Part shown: positions 17,181 through 24,530 of the stretch, in pieces
Numbering within the stretch: position 1 is the first letter of the stretch
Layout of the letters: every line of letters starts with the position of its first letter
DNA from: Bacteroidaceae bacterium
GTDB lineage: Bacteria; Bacteroidota; Bacteroidia; Bacteroidales; Bacteroidaceae
Assembly (NCBI GenBank): GCA_017619585.1
Contig: JAFZSA010000012.1
Coordinates: 1-64,000, forward strand
Direction: 5' to 3'
DNA length: 64,000 nt
Position numbers and translations under genes: made by a program
Notes under the pieces: model-generated
What the model was told of the DNA's origin: nothing
The model's input: only the letters and a program-made list of their open reading frames with translations
Databases searched by the model: none

Positions 17181-17611
17181 TGCCCCTAGGATATTGGGGC
17201 ATGGGTATTGCAGCATTCATAGCCGGCAGTGTCTTCCCTTTCAGCAGCGAGACACTATTAGCAGGTCTGCTTATGGCAGGCCTGAAGCCCTGGTCTTTAT
17301 TTGTCAGCGCCACCGTAGGAAATGTACTGGGCAGTATGTTCAACTACTGGGTGGGTAGTCTGGGAAAGATAGAGTGGATAGAGAAATACCTGCACGTCAA
17401 ACGCGAGAAAGTAGAGAAGACCCAGCAATGGCTTCAGGGACGAGGTGCCTGGATGGGATTCTTCTGTTTCCTGCCCATTCTGGGAAGTGCTCTGTCCGTA
17501 ACGCTGGGATACATGAGGGCGAACATCGGATTCTCCTTCATAAGCATTCTGTTTGGCAAAGCCATACGTTACGGAATACTAATTATGGTTCTTAACATGG
17601 TTAAAGGATAA
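17156..17611 (+). CDS. YqaA/DedA-like SNARE-associated inner-membrane protein
   Basis: A 151-aa membrane protein starting inside the previous gene. It has the features of the small YqaA branch of the DedA/VTT superfamily: PFSSETLLAGLL near residue 27, GNVLGSMFNYWVG near residue 55 with the conserved Gly/Asn, an amphipathic stretch, and FLPILGSALSVTLGYMR near residue 105. The superfamily is implicated in lipid scrambling or undecaprenyl-phosphate recycling; the role of this branch is not settled. The longer frame from 17129 adds nine residues lying within the upstream gene and is less likely. Confidence 0.8.
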   Translation: MDDIIQYIMPLGYWGMGIAAFIAGSVFPFSSETLLAGLLMAGLKPWSLFVSATVGNVLGSMFNYWVGSLGKIEWIEKYLHVKREKVEKTQQWLQGRGAWMGFFCFLPILGSALSVTLGYMRANIGFSFISILFGKAIRYGILIMVLNMVKG

Positions 17612-17651
17612 TAATTTTTGCTACAGAGGGAAAAAAGAGAAAGAAAAATAG

Positions 17652-17659
17652 TATTTTTG
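17652..17659 (+). promoter_or_regulatory. Possible -7 box for the DUF2723 gene
   Basis: TATTTTTG followed by CA, 40 bases before the ATG, resembles TAnnTTTG. No TTTG lies at the right distance upstream, so this is weak. Confidence 0.4.
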
Positions 17660-17699
17660 CACAGCGAAAACAAAAAACAACTAAAATACACACCACTAA

Positions 17700-20600
17700 A
17701 TGAAACAGTTCAGACTAGTAGACAACCTGATGGGTTGGATTACCTTTGCCATTGCGGCCTTCGTGTATTGCAGCACGATAGAGCCTACGGCAAGTTTCTG
17801 GGACTGCCCTGAGTTCATCACCACAGCTTACAAGCTGGAAGTCGGCCATCCCCCTGGGGCACCCTTTTTTATGCTTACCGCAAATTTGTTTACCCAGTTC
17901 GTGAGCGACCCCACACTGGTAGCCCGCATGGTCAACACCATGAGTGCCCTGTTCAGTGCCGCATGTATCATGTTCCTGTTCTGGAGCATCAGTCATCTGG
18001 GACGCAAGCTCGTAGGCGAAAATGGTCAACTGAAGAACATTGCCCAATTGATTACCGTAGAAGCCAGCGCCCTGACAGGCGCCTTGGCCTACACTTTCTC
18101 TGACACATTCTGGTTCAGTGCCGTAGAGGGCGAGGTATATGCCTACAGTAGCCTCTTCACCGCTGTGGTGTTCTGGCTGATGCTGAAATGGGAAGACCAT
18201 GCCGATGAGCCTGGCAGCGACCGATGGCTCATTCTCATAGCCTACCTTACCGGCCTTAGCATTGGTGTTCACTTGCTGAACCTGCTCTGCGTACCAGCCT
18301 TGGTGCTTGTCTATTACTACAAGAAGGCCAAGAACGCCAGTCTGAAGGGCGCCCTGTTATCTGTAGTAGGTAGCGCTGTGCTGATAGCTGCCGTGTTATA
18401 CGGTATAGTACCCGGAATCGTTAAGGTGGGCGGATGGTTCGAACTGCTGTTCGTAAACCAGTTGAACTACCCCTTCAACACAGGTCTTATCATATACATT
18501 ATATTATTGGTGGGTATTGTGCTCTGGAGCATCTGGGAGACACGTCGTCAGAAGAGTCGCATGCGCATGAACATTTCCTACCTGCTTAGTGTAGGCATGC
18601 TGGGAATTCCCTTCTACGGATACGGCATCACCAGCATAGTGATGGGTATTGTCATTCTGGCAGCCCTATTCGTGCTGTTGCGTTTCAAGAAAGACGGCAA
18701 AACCTTCGTCACCGCCCGTATGATGAATACCAGCCTGTTGTGTATGCTCATGATTATGATTGGCTACAGCTCATACGCCGTGATTGTAATCCGAAGCTCT
18801 GCCAATACTCCTATGGACCAGAACTCTCCCGAGGATATTTTTACCCTGGGAACCTATCTGAGCCGTGACCAGTACGGAGACCGTCCCTTGTTTTACGGAC
18901 AGGCTTATACAAGTCAGGTAAAGCTGAGGGTTGAAGGAAACTACTGCGTTCCCGTCAGCGAGAAGAAGGGCCCTATATATCAGCGCAAGGAGAAAGCAAA
19001 TCCCGAAGAGCCCGACCGCTACGAGATTCAGCGTTACAACATGAAGTACGTTTACCAGCAGAACATGCTCTTCCCCCGCATGTATAGCGAGGCGCACGCC
19101 GCTGCTTACGAAAGTTGGATGGGCGGCGTAAAGGGTAACACCAAGAGCTATGAACGCTGCGGCGAGATGGTGCAGGTAAAGACCCCAACCATGTTGGAGA
19201 ATATACGTTTCTTCCTGAGCTATCAGGTTAACTTCATGTATTGGCGTTACTTTATGTGGAACTTTGCCGGACGACAGAACGATGTTCAAGGTAATGGCGA
19301 GTGGGAACACGGAAACTGGCTGACAGGTATCCCCTTCCTGGATAACCTACGTCTGGGAGACCAAAGCAAGTTGCCAAGCGATCTGCGTCTGAACAAGGGA
19401 CACAACGTATTCTATTGTCTACCCCTGCTCTTAGGTCTGCTGGGTCTCTTCTGGCAGTTGTTCCGCAACACCAAGGAAAACAATAACGAGGGTGAAAAGC
19501 AATTCGGAATTGTCTTCTTCCTGTTCTTCATGACAGGTCTGGCAATTGTTATATACCTGAACCAGACACCTATGCAGCCACGTGAACGAGACTATGCCTA
19601 TGCTGGTTCGTTCTATGCCTTTGCAATATGGGTTGGTCTGGGTGTTGCCGCCGTAGCCGACTACCTGCAAAAGGTACTCAAGAACGAGAAGATCTGCGCC
19701 ATTCTGAGTTGTGTATGCGTGCTGGTACCCATCCAAATGGCCTCTCAGACATGGGATGACCATGACCGCTCAGGACGTTACACCTGTCGTGATTTTGGTC
19801 GCAACTATCTGCAGACACTACAGCAGAACAACAACCCCATTATCTTCACCAACGGCGATAATGACACCTTCCCCTTGTGGTATGCACAAGAGACCGAAGG
19901 GTTCCGCACCGATGCCCGCGTCTGCAACCTCTCTTATCTGCAGACAGACTGGTACATAGACCAGATGAAGCGTCCCGCCTACTCTAGTCCCGCCGTTCCC
20001 ATTCACTGGAGCCGTCTGCAGTATGTGGCAGGTACCCGCGAGGGTGTTAGCGTACGTCCCGGTGTATTGGAGCAAGCTATAGAGGCATACAAGAACGATC
20101 CCGTGCTGATGCATCAGGTGCTGGGCGACAATCCGTATGAGTTACGTAACATTATAGACAAGTGGGTACTGAACAGTAATCCCGAATTGCAGATTATCCC
20201 CACCGACTCAATCGTTCTGACTGTTGACAAGGAAGCCGTTCGTAGGAGTGGCATGATGATTGCGGGAGACAGCATACCTGACTACATGCACATTAGCCTA
20301 AAGGGCAAACGTGCCGTTTACAAGAGCGAGATGATGATGTACGAGATGCTTGCTCAGTGCAACTGGGAGCGTCCCCTCTACGTTGCTATCACCGTTGGAA
20401 AGGACAACTACGGCTGTCTGGGTGACTACTTCGTTCAGGAAGGTCTTGCCAACCGTATCACACCATTCAAGACCAGCGAGACTGGCAAGGATATGGATAC
20501 CGACAAGATGTATGAGAACATCATGACACGCTTCGCATTTGGTGGAGTTAGCAATCCCAACATCTATCTGGACGAGACGGTCACACGTATGTGCTATACT

Positions 20601-21065
20601 CATCGCCGTATGATTGCCCAGTTGGCAACACGAATGCTGCAGGAAGGCAAGAAGGATAAGGTAGCCCGTCTGATTGCTTATGCCGAGAAGGTACTGCCTC
20701 CTACCACCTTGCCTCACAACTATGCAGGATACTCGCTGGATCTGGCTCGGGCTTGGATAGCCGTCGGCAACAAGAAGATGGCTGAAAATATATCTTTCCC
20801 CGTTGCTGTCAACTCTGCCGAGTACCTGAATTGGTATCTGTGTCTGCCATCTAAGATGTTGTTGCAGAGCGAGAAAGACTGTATGTACTACCTCTATCAG
20901 ATGCATGCCGCTACCGAGGTATTGCAAGCTTCAGGAAGCAGCAAGGCCAAGGAAATGATGATGATGCTGGATACCTTCAACAAAGCCCTTCAGGCCAAGT
21001 TGTATGGTGCTGCCGGTATCAATGCCCCTGCCGAGGAGGAAGAAACTGTAGAAGCCGACAGCTAA
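17700..21065 (+). CDS. DUF2723 polytopic protein, GT-C glycosyltransferase-like
   Basis: A 1121-aa protein. Roughly the first 610 residues are membrane-embedded, beginning with the family signature TIEPTASFWDCPEFI near residue 30; Asp in this loop is the likely catalytic acidic residue of a GT-C fold similar to protein O-mannosyltransferases. The following ~500 residues are soluble and periplasmic, with NGDNDTFPLWYAQE near residue 720. In Bacteroidetes the family is thought to act in protein or lipid glycosylation using polyprenyl-linked sugar; the exact reaction is unproven. A short acidic C-terminal tail ends the protein. A polysaccharide deacetylase gene follows after 3 bases, supporting an envelope-sugar role. 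Confidence 0.8.
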   Translation: MKQFRLVDNLMGWITFAIAAFVYCSTIEPTASFWDCPEFITTAYKLEVGHPPGAPFFMLTANLFTQFVSDPTLVARMVNTMSALFSAACIMFLFWSISHLGRKLVGENGQLKNIAQLITVEASALTGALAYTFSDTFWFSAVEGEVYAYSSLFTAVVFWLMLKWEDHADEPGSDRWLILIAYLTGLSIGVHLLNLLCVPALVLVYYYKKAKNASLKGALLSVVGSAVLIAAVLYGIVPGIVKVGGWFELLFVNQLNYPFNTGLIIYIILLVGIVLWSIWETRRQKSRMRMNISYLLSVGMLGIPFYGYGITSIVMGIVILAALFVLLRFKKDGKTFVTARMMNTSLLCMLMIMIGYSSYAVIVIRSSANTPMDQNSPEDIFTLGTYLSRDQYGDRPLFYGQAYTSQVKLRVEGNYCVPVSEKKGPIYQRKEKANPEEPDRYEIQRYNMKYVYQQNMLFPRMYSEAHAAAYESWMGGVKGNTKSYERCGEMVQVKTPTMLENIRFFLSYQVNFMYWRYFMWNFAGRQNDVQGNGEWEHGNWLTGIPFLDNLRLGDQSKLPSDLRLNKGHNVFYCLPLLLGLLGLFWQLFRNTKENNNEGEKQFGIVFFLFFMTGLAIVIYLNQTPMQPRERDYAYAGSFYAFAIWVGLGVAAVADYLQKVLKNEKICAILSCVCVLVPIQMASQTWDDHDRSGRYTCRDFGRNYLQTLQQNNNPIIFTNGDNDTFPLWYAQETEGFRTDARVCNLSYLQTDWYIDQMKRPAYSSPAVPIHWSRLQYVAGTREGVSVRPGVLEQAIEAYKNDPVLMHQVLGDNPYELRNIIDKWVLNSNPELQIIPTDSIVLTVDKEAVRRSGMMIAGDSIPDYMHISLKGKRAVYKSEMMMYEMLAQCNWERPLYVAITVGKDNYGCLGDYFVQEGLANRITPFKTSETGKDMDTDKMYENIMTRFAFGGVSNPNIYLDETVTRMCYTHRRMIAQLATRMLQEGKKDKVARLIAYAEKVLPPTTLPHNYAGYSLDLARAWIAVGNKKMAENISFPVAVNSAEYLNWYLCLPSKMLLQSEKDCMYYLYQMHAATEVLQASGSSKAKEMMMMLDTFNKALQAKLYGAAGINAPAEEEETVEADS

Positions 21066-21068
21066 TCA

Positions 21069-21683
21069 GTGATAATAGAGCAACCCGCTATATTCCTACG
21101 TTGGCTCTTTCCACATGCCTTGTGGAGGATGGACCATCATCAGAAGTCAGTGTACTTGACTTTTGATGACGGCCCTATCCCTGAGGCAACTCCCTTTATT
21201 CTTGATACGCTAGACCGTTTCAATGCCAAAGCCACCTTCTTTATGGTAGGCGAGAATGCCTTCAAATATCCTCACTTGCTTGAGGAAGTCCGTCGGCGTG
21301 GCCATCAAGTAGGCAACCACACCTATAACCACCTCTCTGGCATGAGGCATTTTACGTGGACCTACTTGGCCAACATCAAAAAGGCTGATGAGATTCTGCA
21401 CACCCGACTTTTCCGACCACCACACGGATGGATCAGAACAGTACAGTACCGGGTCTTAAGACACGTAGGCATCAAAGTGGTAATGTGGGATGTGGTGACC
21501 CGCGATTACAGTCGCCTGCTCACAGCCGACGATGTACTGAATAATGTCAAGCGCTACACTCGACCGGGTAGTATTATCACCTTCCATGATTCTCTCAAGA
21601 GCATAGACAAACTTAAGCATGCCCTGCCCGAGTCACTCGCATGGTTACAGAAACAAGGATATGAATTCCGAACCATTGAATAG
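21069..21683 (+). CDS. Polysaccharide deacetylase (NodB homology, CE4)
   Basis: A 204-aa NodB-type hydrolase that removes acetyl groups from N-acetylated sugars. Motif 1 TFDDGP (catalytic Asp and metal Asp) is at about residue 31, motif 2 HTYNHLS (two metal His) near residue 83 and motif 3 RPPHGW near residue 117. The GTG start at 21069 is used because residues before TFDDGP (IEQPAIFLRW, PHALWRMD) match the extended N-terminus of family relatives; the ATG at 21129 would cut these off. No signal peptide is visible. It overlaps queG by 23 bases. Confidence 0.88.
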   Translation: MIIEQPAIFLRWLFPHALWRMDHHQKSVYLTFDDGPIPEATPFILDTLDRFNAKATFFMVGENAFKYPHLLEEVRRRGHQVGNHTYNHLSGMRHFTWTYLANIKKADEILHTRLFRPPHGWIRTVQYRVLRHVGIKVVMWDVVTRDYSRLLTADDVLNNVKRYTRPGSIITFHDSLKSIDKLKHALPESLAWLQKQGYEFRTIE

Positions 21684-22548
21684 CAAAGATCTGAAAGCCC
21701 AGGCCCTGCGTCTGGGCTTCGTTGCCTGCGGAATGGCTCCTGCCGAGCCCGTCCAGGAATGGTATGCACGGCATTTCCAACGATGGGTTGAGTTAGGTCT
21801 TTATGCTGATATGGAATATATGCAGCGCCACATTGACATGCGTTTGCAACCTACCCTCTTGCATCCAGGAGTAAAAACCATTATCAGCGTAGCACTAAAT
21901 TACATGCCAAGCAATCAGCAACCTGGCATCAGCCTTTATGCCCAAGGCAAAGATTACCATGACGTGATGCGCCAACGTCTTATGTTACTGATGCAGGAGG
22001 CAGGAATACAGGGACGTTGTTTTGTTGATACCGCTCCTGTACTGGAACGTTATTGGGCGTGGCGTACAGGTATTGGAGAGTTTTGTCGCAACAACTTAAT
22101 CTCTATACCCGGATACGGGCCTACCGTCTTTTTGGGTGAGATTTTTGCAGAACAAGAGGCTGACCATTACGACTTGCCACTCAGTCCGCCACAACAGGAA
22201 TATTCCGGATGGGAATCACTCTGTCCAGCACTTACACCCGATGGTCTGGATGCCCGATTATGTCTCAGCTATCAAACTATAGAGAACCGTGGTGAGTTAC
22301 CTGCCGACGTACAGTTGCGACGCACCTTTTACGGATGTGACCGCTGCCTGCGTGCCTGTCCGCAGTTCAAGGAGTCACACCCCACCACAGAAGAGGACTT
22401 TCAGCCCTCTCCTGAACTTCTGAATATGCAGGAAGAAGATTGGCGGACTCTCACCCAAGAACAATACCAAGCACTCTTCAAAGGCTCAGCAGTAAAAAGG
22501 GCTAAATATCAGGGACTCATCCGCAACATTCTAAATTGGAAGCCCTAA
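21661..22548 (+). CDS. queG: Epoxyqueuosine reductase, atypical (first CxxCxxC motif lost)
   Basis: Cobalamin- and Fe-S-dependent enzyme for the last step of queuosine formation in tRNA. The 295-aa frame keeps VDTAPVLER, holding the catalytic Asp, FLGEI, CLSYQTIENRGELP and CDRCLRACPQF. The usual motif CGxCxxCxxxCP just before the LDAR element is replaced by YSGWESLCPALTPDGLDAR, leaving one of its four cysteines. By ferredoxin rules the remaining five cysteines could hold one cluster, while the other would lack three ligands. The GxGWxGKN loop is also altered to GIGEFCRNN. The frame is open and coupled to the upstream gene, so it is either a diverged active form or an early stage of decay. Confidence 0.75.
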   Translation: MNSEPLNSKDLKAQALRLGFVACGMAPAEPVQEWYARHFQRWVELGLYADMEYMQRHIDMRLQPTLLHPGVKTIISVALNYMPSNQQPGISLYAQGKDYHDVMRQRLMLLMQEAGIQGRCFVDTAPVLERYWAWRTGIGEFCRNNLISIPGYGPTVFLGEIFAEQEADHYDLPLSPPQQEYSGWESLCPALTPDGLDARLCLSYQTIENRGELPADVQLRRTFYGCDRCLRACPQFKESHPTTEEDFQPSPELLNMQEEDWRTLTQEQYQALFKGSAVKRAKYQGLIRNILNWKP

Positions 22549-22594
22549 GAAAAAGGTGTTTGGTTAGTTAAAACAAGAAGATAAAAAAACAAAA

Positions 22595-22623
22595 AAAGAG
22601 CGAGGCTTAATGCTTCGCTCTTT
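22595..22623. terminator. Bidirectional intrinsic terminator
   Basis: AAAGAGCGAGGC / GCTTCGCTCTTT pair in a 12-bp stem (one G-U) with a five-base loop. A-runs upstream give a U tract for the minus-strand tRNA-Pro; TTTCATTT serves queG on the plus strand. Confidence 0.85.
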
Positions 22624-22631
22624 CATTTAGG

Positions 22632-22704
22632 TCGGGATGACAAGACTCGAACTTGCGACCTCGCGCCCCCCAGACGTGTGCGCTACCAACTGCGCTACAT
22701 CCCG
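22632..22704 (-). tRNA. tRNA-Pro (GGG anticodon)
   Basis: Folds as acceptor CGGGATG/CATCCCG with discriminator A, D arm GCGC..GCGC, anticodon loop CTGGGGG giving GGG, and T arm GCAAG-TTCGAGT-CTTGT. One A-C mismatch is seen in the anticodon stem (28-42). CCA is not encoded. Confidence 0.93.
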
Positions 22705-22723
22705 TTCCTTATTTTTGTGGGTG

Positions 22724-22755
22724 CAAAGTTATGGCATTTTTTTGTTACTTGCAAA
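22724..22755 (-). promoter_or_regulatory. Promoter of tRNA-Pro
   Basis: Minus strand TTTG, 20 bases, TAACTTTG; ends about 20 bases before the tRNA. It physically overlaps the divergent aroA promoter. Confidence 0.85.
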
Positions 22756-22771
22756 TTTTTGCTTAATTTTG
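22741..22771 (+). promoter_or_regulatory. Promoter of aroA
   Basis: TTTG at 22741, 19 bases, TAATTTTG at 22764. The -33 region lies within the spacer of the divergent tRNA promoter. It fixes the aroA start downstream at 22798. Confidence 0.85.
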
Positions 22772-22797
22772 TGCTCGAAATCGCTAAATTTGAATCA

Positions 22798-24048
22798 ATG
22801 AGCCATCTTCTGACATATCCTTGCAAGCAAACAAAGGGTCGAATTGCACTTCCGGCCAGCAAAAGCATCAGCAACAGAGCCTTACTTATAAACGCTTTGG
22901 CGGGAAACAAAGAACTCCCTCAAAACCTGTCTGATTCTGATGACACATGCGTAATGCTTCGTGCCTTACAAGACATGCCAGAAACCATAGACATAGGTGC
23001 TGCAGGTACTGCCATGCGTTTTATGACTGCCTATCTTAGCGTCACTCCAGGCGAACATATTATTACAGGAACTGAGCGCATGCGTCACCGTCCTATCGCA
23101 ATTCTGGTGGACGCGCTGCATCAATTAGAGGCATCTATTACCTATGAAGGCCAAGAAGGTTTTCCTCCGCTACGTATTATAGGAAACAACAAATTGGAAG
23201 GGGGAGAGTTAATTGTACCTGGCGATGTAAGTTCGCAATACATATCAGCTCTGCTGATGATTGCCCCTACCCTGCGCAAAGGGCTCTATCTGAAATTAAC
23301 TGGCAACATCGCCAGCAGACCTTATCTTGAGATGACCCTTAGCATGATGCGTGAATTCGGTGCCAAGGCAGAATGGAAGAATGATGATGTCATAGAGGTT
23401 CAGCCCATCCCCTATCAACAACACAACTATCACATAGAAAGCGACTGGAGTGCTGCCAGCTATTGGTACGAGATTGTTGCGCTCTCAGCTGATAAAGATG
23501 CGCAGATTGACTTGGTAGGCTTGCATAACGAAAGCATTCAAGGCGACAGTAAAGTCCGACAATTGTTTAACGAGTTAGGCGTTGAAACACAATACTATTT
23601 AGAATCGGACGGAACAGAAATAACCAGACTCAGGAAAAGCGGTAATACAACTAGTCACTTTAGCTACGACTTTACCCACCAGCCTGATTTGGCACAAACA
23701 TTTGTCGTAACCTGCGCTATGCTGAATATTCCTTTCCGCTTTACGGGTCTTCATAGCCTGAAGATTAAGGAGACCGACCGCATAACTGCCCTGCGCACAG
23801 AACTTCGTAAACTGGGATACAACATAAAAGAACAAGACAACAGCATACTCTTCTGGGACGGGGAACGCTGTTTGGCTGAAGAAAAGCCTGCCATAGACAC
23901 CTATCAAGACCACCGCATGGCAATGTCCTTCGCCCCCTGTGTCCTAAGGCTAAACTCCCTTTGTATTAACAATCCCGAGGTGGTAAGCAAGAGCTACCCT
24001 CACTTCTGGGAAGATTTCTCAAATATATGTTCTATATCCTCTCTATAA
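22798..24048 (+). CDS. aroA: 3-phosphoshikimate 1-carboxyvinyltransferase (EPSP synthase)
   Basis: Shikimate pathway enzyme joining phosphoenolpyruvate and shikimate 3-phosphate. The 416-aa protein has the substrate-binding LPASKSISNRALLINAL at residues 18-34, GTAMRFMTAYLS near residue 70 and TERMRHRP near residue 90, with SSQYISALL near residue 145, HNESIQGD near residue 245 and KETDRITALRTEL near residue 325. DHRMAMSFA near the end is also conserved. The PxG loop normally written NAGTAxR is IGAAGTAMR. The in-frame ATG at 22678 lies inside the tRNA and upstream of the promoter, so it is rejected. Confidence 0.95.
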   Translation: MSHLLTYPCKQTKGRIALPASKSISNRALLINALAGNKELPQNLSDSDDTCVMLRALQDMPETIDIGAAGTAMRFMTAYLSVTPGEHIITGTERMRHRPIAILVDALHQLEASITYEGQEGFPPLRIIGNNKLEGGELIVPGDVSSQYISALLMIAPTLRKGLYLKLTGNIASRPYLEMTLSMMREFGAKAEWKNDDVIEVQPIPYQQHNYHIESDWSAASYWYEIVALSADKDAQIDLVGLHNESIQGDSKVRQLFNELGVETQYYLESDGTEITRLRKSGNTTSHFSYDFTHQPDLAQTFVVTCAMLNIPFRFTGLHSLKIKETDRITALRTELRKLGYNIKEQDNSILFWDGERCLAEEKPAIDTYQDHRMAMSFAPCVLRLNSLCINNPEVVSKSYPHFWEDFSNICSISSL

Positions 24049-24461
24049 TAGGCCTGGCATTGTTGGGCGGCATTGCCGCCTTGGCACACTTTATCAGGAA
24101 CCGACACTACCAAAAACTGGTAGAGAAAGGAGAACTGACTGAAGAAGATGTGCCCGACGAAATTAATCCTGCCGACATGGAATGTTGCGGCCAGCATGAG
24201 GTATGCGAGAAGGAAAGCCTATTGGCTGCCATCAGCAAACAGATAGAATATTATGACGACGAGGAACTGGACCGTTTCAGAGGCAGAGAAGGCAGTGATT
24301 ACACAGAGACTGAGGCTGAAGAATTCCGCAACGTATTGTACACCATGCGCTCTGACGAGGTTGCAGGATGGGTCAGAAGCTTACAACTCAGGCAAGTAAA
24401 CTTACCTGATGATGTAAAAGACGAAGTATTCCTGATTGTAGGGGAAAGAAGAACAAACTAA
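24027..24461 (+). CDS. Small membrane-anchored conserved hypothetical protein
   Basis: A 144-aa protein with one N-terminal TM helix (residues 3-22) and a cytoplasmic acidic remainder. It carries a CCGQHEVCEKE motif near residue 53 that could bind a metal, then DDEELDRFRGR and YTMRSDEVAGWVRSLQLRQ. Its family is widespread in Bacteroidales and functionally unassigned as far as I can say. The start overlaps aroA by 22 bases, so it is cotranscribed. It precedes porW, but no direct link to type IX secretion can be shown. Confidence 0.75.
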   Translation: MFYILSIIGLALLGGIAALAHFIRNRHYQKLVEKGELTEEDVPDEINPADMECCGQHEVCEKESLLAAISKQIEYYDDEELDRFRGREGSDYTETEAEEFRNVLYTMRSDEVAGWVRSLQLRQVNLPDDVKDEVFLIVGERRTN

Positions 24462-24530
24462 TCCGCAATTCTTCATTCATAATTCACATTTGGGCAATAA
24501 AACAGTTCGCGCGCACGTTATTAAAGAAGC
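24462..24530. other. Spacer with AATTCAT-type repeat before porW
   Basis: Contains CAATTCTTCATTCATAATTC repeat units, then a G/C-richer piece with GCGCGC. No TAnnTTTG promoter with proper spacing was found; CACATTTGGG at 24486 is a weak candidate -7. Confidence 0.5.

Noticed and set aside
22678..22797. Upstream extension of aroA
   Set aside because: The extension runs through the tRNA-Pro gene and the promoter.
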